Shown here: positions 57,820 to 64,000 of the stretch, in pieces | Layout: each line of letters opens with the position of its first letter | Numbering within the stretch: position 1 is the stretch's first letter | Assembly: GCA_029960065.1 (NCBI GenBank) | Contig: JASCOF010000002.1 | Coordinates: 868,001 to 932,000, forward strand | Source of the DNA: Flavobacteriaceae bacterium PS02336 | Lineage (GTDB): Bacteria; Bacteroidota; Bacteroidia; Flavobacteriales; Flavobacteriaceae | DNA length: 64,000 nucleotides | Direction of reading: 5' to 3' | Translations under genes and position numbers: made by a program | The notes under the pieces: model-generated | Told to the model about the DNA's origin: nothing | Seen by the model: the letters and a program-made list of their open reading frames with translations, nothing else | The model's database searches: none

Positions 57820-60800
57820 ATGTCATCAAACAAAAAATACTGGAAAAGTGTTGAGGAGCTAGAAAACAGCTCTATTGTTGAGGCGCTTAGAAATAACGAA
57901 TTTGTTGAAGAAATTCCTACTGATGAGTTTTTGGGTAACGCTGATGCTTTATCTACATCAGGGACTTCACGTCGTGACTTTTTAAAGTACGTAGGGTTTA
58001 GTACTGCAGCTGTTACTTTAGCTGCTTGCGAAGGTCCAGTTCACAAGTCTATCCCTTATGTATTACAACCAGAGCAAATCATTCCTGGTGTTGCAGATTA
58101 TTATGCAACTACCGTTTTTGATGGTTTTGATTTTGCGAACCTTTTGGTTAAAACTCGTGAGGGTCGTCCAATTAAAATTGAAAACAATACAATTGCAGGA
58201 GCTAAATTTGCTGCGAACGCAAGAATTCATGCATCTATCTTAGGATTGTATGATAGCGGTCGTTTGAAAGAGCCAAAAGTAGATGGTAAAGATACTTCTT
58301 GGTCTGCTGTTGATCTAAAAATCAAATCAAGTTTAGCTGATGCAAAAGCTAAAGGTGGTCAGGTTGTTTTGTTAACTAATACTTTAGCAAGTCCATCTAC
58401 GGAGAAATTAATCTCTGAGTTCATTGCTAAAAATCCAAACGCTAAGCATGTTGTATATGATGCGGTTTCTTCATCTGAAGCTTTAGATGCTTTTGAAGCT
58501 GCTTATGGACAAAGAGCTTTAGTTGATTACGATTTTTCAAAAGCTTCTTTAATTGTATCTGTTGGTGCTGATTTCTTAGGAGATTGGCAAGGTGGTGGAT
58601 ATGATTCTGGATATGCAAAAGGACGTATTCCTCAAAACGGAAAAATGTCTCGTCATTTCCAGTTTGAATCAAATATGACATTATCTGGAGCTGCGGCTGA
58701 TAAGCGTATTCCTATGACTACAGCTGCTCAAAAACAAGCTTTAGTTCAAATTTATAATATTGTTGTAGGTGCTTCTGTTCCTGTAGCTTTAGACGGAAAT
58801 GCTAAAGCTGAAGTAGTTAAAGCTGCACAACAGCTTAAGGCTGCTGGATCAAAAGGAGTTTTAGTATCTGGAATTGAAGATAAAAACGCTCAATTATTAG
58901 TTTTAGCTATCAATCAAGTATTGGCTAGTGAAGCTTTTAGTACTGCAGGAGCAAGACAAATTAGAAAAGGTTCTAATGCGGTTGTTTCACAGTTGATAAA
59001 AGATTTGAATGCAGGAAGTGTTCATACTTTGATTATGAGTGGTGTTAATCCAGTTTATACATTAGCTGATTCTGCTGCTTTTGTTTCTGGATTGAAAAAA
59101 GTTACAACATCTGTTGCTTTTTCATTAAAAGAAGATGAGACTGCATCTATTGTAACAATTGCAGCTCCGACTCCTCATTATTTAGAAGCATGGGGTGATG
59201 TTGAAATTACAAGTGGTACTTATAGCTTAACACAGCCAACTATTCGTCCTATCTTTAATACAAAACAATTTCAAGATGTTTTATTGTCATTGAATGGTAC
59301 TGCTGGTACTTTCTATGATTATTTGAAAGTTAATTCTGCGTCTTACGCTGCTGGATCTTCTTGGAATAAGGTATTGCATGATGGTGTTGCGGTTGTTGGA
59401 TCTACAGCTTTAGCTGGAGGAGCTATTGATGCTGCTTCTGCTGCAAATGCAGTTTCAAAATCTAAAGCAGCTGGAGAATATGAGTTAGTATTGTATACTA
59501 AAACTGGTTTAGGAGATGGACAGCACGCAAACAATCCTTGGTTGCAAGAGTTTCCAGATCCAATTACAAGAGTTTCTTGGGATAACTATGTTACGGTTTC
59601 AAATGCTGATGCTAAGAAAATCGGTTTATCTAATGAAATTGTTGCAAACGGTGGTTTAAATGGTAGTTATGCTACTATTACTACTGCAGATGGAGTTAAA
59701 TTGGAAAATGTTCCAGTTATTGTTCAGCCAGGTCAAGCAGTTGGAACAATTGGTTTAGCTGTTGGTTACGGACGAAAAGCTTCTCTAAAAGAAGAAATGC
59801 AAGTAGGTTTAAATGCTTACGCTTTATATAAAGGATTTAATGGAGTTCAATCTGTTTCTATTGTAAAAGCTTCTGGAGAACATGAGTTTGCTTGTGTTCA
59901 AGGTCAGAAAACTTTAATGGGTAGAGGAGATATTATTAAAGAAACTACTCTAAAAATATTTAATACTGAAGATGCTGAACATTGGAATGAAAAACCAATG
60001 GTATCTTTAGATCACCAAGAAGTTGAGGCTACAACGGTTGACCTTTGGGAGTCATTCGATCGTACTACTGGTCATCACTTCAATCTTTCAATTGACTTAA
60101 ATGCTTGTACTGGTTGTGGGGCTTGTGTTATTGCTTGTCATGCTGAGAACAACGTTCCAGTTGTAGGTAAAGCAGAAGTTAGAAGAAGCCGTGATATGCA
60201 CTGGTTGCGTATTGATAGATACTACTCTTCTGAAAGTACTTTTGAAGGAGATAATGAAAGAAAAGAAGGAATTGCTGGTTTATCTAGTTCATTGTCTACA
60301 TTCAATGAAATGGAAAACCCAGGAGAGAATCCACAGGTAGCATTCCAGCCAGTAATGTGTCAGCACTGTAATCACGCACCTTGTGAGACTGTATGTCCTG
60401 TTGCTGCAACATCTCACGGTCGTCAAGGTCAGAACCATATGGCTTATAACAGATGTGTTGGTACTCGTTATTGTGCAAACAACTGTCCTTATAAAGTACG
60501 TCGTTTCAACTGGTTCTTATACAACAAGAACAGTGAATTCGATTATCATATGAATGACGATTTAGGACGTATGGTATTAAATCCAGACGTAAACGTTCGT
60601 TCTCGTGGTGTTATGGAAAAATGTTCTTTCTGTATCCAAAGTACTCAAGCTGTAATTCTTCAAGCAAAACGTGAAGGTAGAGTAGTAGCAAAAGATGAGT
60701 TCAACAACGCTTGTGCTTGTTCTGCTGCTTGTTCTTCTGGAGCTATGGTCTTTGGAGATGTTAATGATAAAGAAAGTGAAGTTGCGAAACTTGCAGAAAG

Positions 60801-60879
60801 CGAAAGAGCATACCACTTATTAGAGCATGTGGGTACAAAACCAAATGTTTTCTATCATGTAAAAGTTAGAAACACGTAG
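57820..60879 (+). CDS. actB: Alternative complex III subunit B, iron-sulfur/molybdopterin-like protein
   Basis: The 1019-residue protein has an unusually placed twin-arginine motif SRRDFLKYVGF near residue 50, followed by LAAC, so it may be lipid-anchored after Tat export. The first 740 residues resemble a molybdopterin oxidoreductase catalytic subunit, a domain without cofactor in ACIII. The last 260 hold four cysteine clusters: LNACTGCGACVIACHAEN near 762, MCQHCNHAPCETVCP near 847, CVGTRYCANNCPY near 886, and MEKCSFC with ACACSAACSSG near 934-970. They bind three [4Fe-4S] and one [3Fe-4S] or [4Fe-4S] clusters in the family. Confidence 0.95.
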   Translation: MSSNKKYWKSVEELENSSIVEALRNNEFVEEIPTDEFLGNADALSTSGTSRRDFLKYVGFSTAAVTLAACEGPVHKSIPYVLQPEQIIPGVADYYATTVFDGFDFANLLVKTREGRPIKIENNTIAGAKFAANARIHASILGLYDSGRLKEPKVDGKDTSWSAVDLKIKSSLADAKAKGGQVVLLTNTLASPSTEKLISEFIAKNPNAKHVVYDAVSSSEALDAFEAAYGQRALVDYDFSKASLIVSVGADFLGDWQGGGYDSGYAKGRIPQNGKMSRHFQFESNMTLSGAAADKRIPMTTAAQKQALVQIYNIVVGASVPVALDGNAKAEVVKAAQQLKAAGSKGVLVSGIEDKNAQLLVLAINQVLASEAFSTAGARQIRKGSNAVVSQLIKDLNAGSVHTLIMSGVNPVYTLADSAAFVSGLKKVTTSVAFSLKEDETASIVTIAAPTPHYLEAWGDVEITSGTYSLTQPTIRPIFNTKQFQDVLLSLNGTAGTFYDYLKVNSASYAAGSSWNKVLHDGVAVVGSTALAGGAIDAASAANAVSKSKAAGEYELVLYTKTGLGDGQHANNPWLQEFPDPITRVSWDNYVTVSNADAKKIGLSNEIVANGGLNGSYATITTADGVKLENVPVIVQPGQAVGTIGLAVGYGRKASLKEEMQVGLNAYALYKGFNGVQSVSIVKASGEHEFACVQGQKTLMGRGDIIKETTLKIFNTEDAEHWNEKPMVSLDHQEVEATTVDLWESFDRTTGHHFNLSIDLNACTGCGACVIACHAENNVPVVGKAEVRRSRDMHWLRIDRYYSSESTFEGDNERKEGIAGLSSSLSTFNEMENPGENPQVAFQPVMCQHCNHAPCETVCPVAATSHGRQGQNHMAYNRCVGTRYCANNCPYKVRRFNWFLYNKNSEFDYHMNDDLGRMVLNPDVNVRSRGVMEKCSFCIQSTQAVILQAKREGRVVAKDEFNNACACSAACSSGAMVFGDVNDKESEVAKLAESERAYHLLEHVGTKPNVFYHVKVRNT

Positions 60880-60913
60880 TAAAATTATTAATTAAGAAAC
60901 AATATAAAGGATT

Positions 60914-62314
60914 ATGTCGTCTCATTACGAAGCACCCATTAGAAAACCTTTAGTTATAGGTGATAAATCATATCACGATGTAACTGTAGATGTGGCAGCG
61001 CCTGTTGAAGGACCTGCAAATAAACAATGGTGGATTGTTTTTACAATCGCATTAGTAGCCTTCCTTTGGGGGTTAGGTTGTATAATTTACACCGTATCTA
61101 CCGGTATCGGAACATGGGGATTAAACAAAACAGTAGGTTGGGCTTGGGATATCACTAACTTCGTTTGGTGGGTAGGTATTGGTCACGCCGGAACATTAAT
61201 TTCTGCGGTATTATTACTTTTCCGTCAGCGTTGGAGAATGGCTATTAACCGTTCTGCAGAAGCAATGACTATCTTCTCAGTAGTTCAAGCAGGTCTATTT
61301 CCAATTATTCACATGGGACGTCCATGGTTAGCATACTGGGTATTACCTATTCCTAACCAGTTTGGATCACTATGGGTAAACTTTAACTCACCATTACTTT
61401 GGGACGTATTTGCAATTTCAACGTATCTTTCGGTATCATTAGTTTTCTGGTGGACTGGTTTATTACCTGACTTTGCTATGCTTCGTGATAGAGCAATAAC
61501 TCCATTTAATAAAAGAGTTTATTCTATCTTAAGTTTCGGATGGAGCGGTAGAGCAAAAGACTGGCAACGTTTCGAAGAAGTATCTTTAGTATTAGCTGGT
61601 TTGGCTACTCCTCTTGTACTTTCTGTACACACAATTGTATCGATGGACTTTGCTACTTCTGTAATCCCAGGATGGCATACAACCATTTTCCCTCCATACT
61701 TCGTTGCTGGAGCGGTATTCTCTGGATTTGCAATGGTAAACACATTGTTGATCGTTATGAGAAAAGTTTCTAATCTTGAAGCATATATTACATTGCAGCA
61801 TATCGAGTTAATGAATATCATTATCATGATTACAGGTTCGATTGTAGGTGTTGCTTACATCACTGAGTTATTCGTAGCTTGGTATTCAGGAGTAGAGTAT
61901 GAGCAATATGCATTCTTAAACAGAGCTACTGGACCTTACTGGTGGGCATATTGGTCGATGATGACTTGTAACGTGTTCTCTCCACAATTTATGTGGTTTA
62001 AAAAATTAAGAACTAGTATCATGTTCTCATTCATCATCTCGATTGTTGTAAACATCGGTATGTGGTTTGAAAGATTCGTAATTATTGTTACTTCTTTACA
62101 TAGAGATTACCTTCCATCTTCTTGGACAATGTTCTCACCAACATTTGTTGATATTGGAATTTTCATTGGAACAATTGGTTTCTTCTTCGTATTGTTTTTA
62201 TTGTACTCAAGAACTTTCCCTGTAATTGCTCAGGCAGAGGTTAAAACAATTTTGAAAGGAACAGGAGATAATTACATTAGAGAAAGAGCAAATAAAGATT
62301 CACATCATGAGTAA
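60914..62314 (+). CDS. actC: Alternative complex III subunit C, quinol-binding NrfD-like
   Basis: The 466-residue inner-membrane protein has about ten membrane segments and the NrfD/PsrC pattern, such as WWVGIGHAGTLISAVLLLFRQRWR and PIIHMGRPW. In ACIII this subunit holds the quinol site next to ActB clusters. It starts 34 bases after actB and overlaps actD by 8 bases. Confidence 0.96.
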   Translation: MSSHYEAPIRKPLVIGDKSYHDVTVDVAAPVEGPANKQWWIVFTIALVAFLWGLGCIIYTVSTGIGTWGLNKTVGWAWDITNFVWWVGIGHAGTLISAVLLLFRQRWRMAINRSAEAMTIFSVVQAGLFPIIHMGRPWLAYWVLPIPNQFGSLWVNFNSPLLWDVFAISTYLSVSLVFWWTGLLPDFAMLRDRAITPFNKRVYSILSFGWSGRAKDWQRFEEVSLVLAGLATPLVLSVHTIVSMDFATSVIPGWHTTIFPPYFVAGAVFSGFAMVNTLLIVMRKVSNLEAYITLQHIELMNIIIMITGSIVGVAYITELFVAWYSGVEYEQYAFLNRATGPYWWAYWSMMTCNVFSPQFMWFKKLRTSIMFSFIISIVVNIGMWFERFVIIVTSLHRDYLPSSWTMFSPTFVDIGIFIGTIGFFFVLFLLYSRTFPVIAQAEVKTILKGTGDNYIRERANKDSHHE

Positions 62315-62831
62315 TAAAGTTATATACGCCATTTATAATGACGATGACGTTTTGATGGATGCAGTAAAGAAAACTAGAGCTGCTCATCATCATATTGAAG
62401 AGGTTTTTACTCCATTCCCAGTTCACGGATTGGATAAAGCAATGGGATTAGCACCAACAAGATTAGCAATATGTGCTTTTTTATATGGATGTGTTGGTAT
62501 TTCTGTTGCAACGACAATGATGAGTTATATCATGATTCACGATTGGCCGCAGGATATTGGAGGAAAACCAAGTTTTAGTTTTATTCAAAACATGCCTTCA
62601 TTCGTACCAATTATGTTTGAGATGACAGTATTTTTTGCTGCTCACTTAATGGTAATTACTTTTTATATGAGAAGTAGATTATGGCCTTTTAAAGAAGCTG
62701 AAAATCCAGATGTGAGAACAACTGATGATCACTTTTTAATGGAGGTTGCGGTAAATGATAACGAGGCAGAGTTGGTTTCTTTTTTCGAGGGAACTGGAGC
62801 TGTTGAAGTTAAAGTAATTGAAAAGAATTAA
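62307..62831 (+). CDS. actD: Alternative complex III subunit D (DUF3341)
   Basis: The 174-residue membrane protein has a cytoplasmic N-terminus (VIYAIYNDDDVLMDAVKKTRAAHHHIEEVFTPFPVHGLDKAMGL, the DUF3341 signature) and two membrane segments, followed by a cytoplasmic tail. It is structural in ACIII. It begins within the end of actC, showing translational coupling. Confidence 0.95.
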   Translation: MSNKVIYAIYNDDDVLMDAVKKTRAAHHHIEEVFTPFPVHGLDKAMGLAPTRLAICAFLYGCVGISVATTMMSYIMIHDWPQDIGGKPSFSFIQNMPSFVPIMFEMTVFFAAHLMVITFYMRSRLWPFKEAENPDVRTTDDHFLMEVAVNDNEAELVSFFEGTGAVEVKVIEKN

Positions 62832-62839
62832 TTGTAGCT

Positions 62840-63385
62840 ATGAAAAAGATATATAAAATAACACTATTAGTTGGTTTGACTATTTTAGTTTCATCTTGCC
62901 ACAATAATTCGGCACCAAACTATCAGTATTTCCCAAATATGTACGAGTCTGTAGCTTATGAGCCATATACAGAAGCAAAAGTATTTAAGGGAGGAAAAGA
63001 AGGACAGCTTCCTGTTGCAGGAACTATTAATAGAGGTTTTGAACCTTATGAATATGAAAATTCAACGGCAGGTTATGAATTGGCAAAAGCTAATTTGAAA
63101 TCGCCTTTGACTGAAGAAGAGAGAAATTCTGGAAAAGGAAAAGAACTTTTCGAAATTTATTGTATCAGTTGCCATGGTGCTACTGGTAATGGTAAAGGTA
63201 AATTGGTTGAAAGAGAAAAATTTCTTGGAGTACCTAGCTACAAAGACAGAGAAATCACTGAAGGAAGTATCTTTCATGTTGAGACTTATGGTTTAAATGC
63301 AATGGGTTCACATGCAAATCAATTAAGTGCTCACGAACGTTGGTTAGTTGCTGACTATGTTCTGAAACTAAAAAGCCAATTATAA
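62840..63385 (+). CDS. actE: Alternative complex III subunit E, monoheme cytochrome c lipoprotein
   Basis: The 181-residue lipoprotein has a lipobox (LVSSC, Cys20) and one heme site CISCH near residue 108. The conserved YEPYTEAKVFKGGKEGQLPVAGTINRG segment comes before it. ActE passes electrons from ActA toward the oxidase or soluble cytochrome. A Met ligand is available in ALNAMGSHANQL (axial Met). It lies 8 bases after actD. Confidence 0.95.
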   Translation: MKKIYKITLLVGLTILVSSCHNNSAPNYQYFPNMYESVAYEPYTEAKVFKGGKEGQLPVAGTINRGFEPYEYENSTAGYELAKANLKSPLTEEERNSGKGKELFEIYCISCHGATGNGKGKLVEREKFLGVPSYKDREITEGSIFHVETYGLNAMGSHANQLSAHERWLVADYVLKLKSQL

Positions 63386-63412
63386 TTGTTGAACAAACTG
63401 ATCGTAATAGAT

Positions 63413-64000
63413 ATGTACACATTTTCAAGTAAATTAAAAACTTTTTCTATCATCTTAATGGCCGTTGGTTTATTAGGAATTGGGTATGGTTTTTTAAGTG
63501 CGCCAAAAGATATTCAAGAAGTTGAAAAAATACTAGCTGCAGATGAACATGGTTCTCATGGTGCTGCACGTGAAGAAAAAGCGGAGGCATCTCACAAAGA
63601 AGCAGGTCATCATGAGGCTGCTGAAGCATCACATGGTGCTCATAAAGCGGCTGGACATGCTGAAGTTTCTGGTGCAAATGAGCACGAAAAACATTTAAAG
63701 CATGTGTTGCACCAATTACAAAACAAACCTTGGTCTGCAGTATATGTAGCTTGTATTTTCTTTTTGCTGCTATCAATGGGAGTTTTAGCTTTTTATGCTA
63801 TCCAACAAGTTGCTCAAGCAGGTTGGTCTCCGGTTTTGTTTAGAGTTATGCAAGGTATTACAGCTTATTTACCAGCAGGTTCTGTAATTTTCTTTATACT
63901 TTTAGTATTATGTGGATTACACTTTAATCATATTTTTGTATGGTTAGGTGAAGGTGTAACAGACCCAAAAAGTCCAAATTATGATGCTATCATCGCTGGA
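63413..64000 (+). CDS. actF: Alternative complex III subunit F, N-terminal part, with His-rich loop
   Basis: The frame starts with ATG at 63413 (MYTFSSKLKTFSIILMAVG) and runs off the right edge, giving 196 residues of a longer protein. Membrane segments near 11-30 and 107-128 enclose a loop of about 75 residues that is very rich in His, Ala, Glu and Gly (DEHGSHGAAREEKAEASHKE and further such words, to HEKHLKHVLHQLQ). Another membrane segment near 150-172 follows. The NrfD-like pattern and position after actE identify ActF. The cytochrome oxidase genes probably follow beyond the window. Confidence 0.9.
   Translation, partial: MYTFSSKLKTFSIILMAVGLLGIGYGFLSAPKDIQEVEKILAADEHGSHGAAREEKAEASHKEAGHHEAAEASHGAHKAAGHAEVSGANEHEKHLKHVLHQLQNKPWSAVYVACIFFLLLSMGVLAFYAIQQVAQAGWSPVLFRVMQGITAYLPAGSVIFFILLVLCGLHFNHIFVWLGEGVTDPKSPNYDAIIAG

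Overview
The window is chromosomal DNA of a Flavobacterium-like member of the Bacteroidota. The evidence is the low GC content, the many TAnnTTTG (-7) / TTTG (-33) promoters, the alternative complex III operon, TonB-dependent uptake, a PcrB-type ether-lipid enzyme and a DUF2723 glycosyltransferase. I see no phage, transposase, integrase, CRISPR array, rRNA or plasmid backbone. Gene content is mostly conserved housekeeping, but the spacers are unusually rich in palindromic and short-word repeats.

Layout. 1-4.1 kb: a partial exported protein, ahcY, a phosphopantetheinyl transferase, then a Crp/Fnr regulator next to a small membrane protein and a group III truncated hemoglobin. 4.1-10.9 kb: PcrB-like synthase, a PnuC-family transporter, a P-loop kinase fused to DUF4301, arfB, a TPP riboswitch with a TonB-dependent receptor, and a Rieske-like lipoprotein lacking the cluster histidines. 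11-16.3 kb: greA, a HIT protein, an orphan histidine kinase, a flavin reductase-like protein, an SSB-like DUF3127 protein, aat and a MOSC protein. 16.3-23.4 kb: a thiamine operon on the minus strand (thiS-thiC-TenI-thiD-thiE-thiG-thiH-thiF) led by a second TPP riboswitch. 23.4-28.3 kb: tag, two lipoproteins, a queuosine-precursor transporter and an M3 peptidase. 28.3-31.4 kb: rplM-rpsI-rpsB-tsf. 31.4-37.5 kb: two exported ferritin-like proteins, a LacI regulator, a small membrane protein and polA.

37.6-40.7 kb holds what I consider the most interesting locus. An OmpR-type response regulator and its histidine kinase are bracketed by two paralogous transcription units. Each unit encodes a secreted Lys/Ala-rich peptide of 63-65 residues. 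Each has an identical 11-bp direct repeat (TCTTCATTTTG twice) at the same distance from its promoter and start codon, and each ends in a similar terminator. 40.7-50.2 kb: a phosphoesterase, a thioredoxin-fold protein without cysteines, a polysaccharide deacetylase, a DUF2723 membrane glycosyltransferase, two tandem tRNA-Gln cassettes, an AraC regulator, an aldehyde dehydrogenase and a tandem universal stress protein. 50.3-55.1 kb: rimP-nusA-infB behind a leader terminator. 55.2-64 kb: DUF4920 and SPOR proteins and the alternative complex III operon actABCDE plus a truncated actF.

Several recurring themes emerge. Transcription and translation operons (greA, rimP-nusA-infB, rplM) carry a hairpin immediately after the predicted promoter, and two of these look like intrinsic terminators. 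Thiamine supply is split between a riboswitch-controlled biosynthetic operon and a riboswitch-controlled outer-membrane receptor. Many spacers carry palindromes from at least eight sequence families, some of which have entered or extended coding sequence. All start choices, folds and promoter calls were made by eye; no search or folding program was run.
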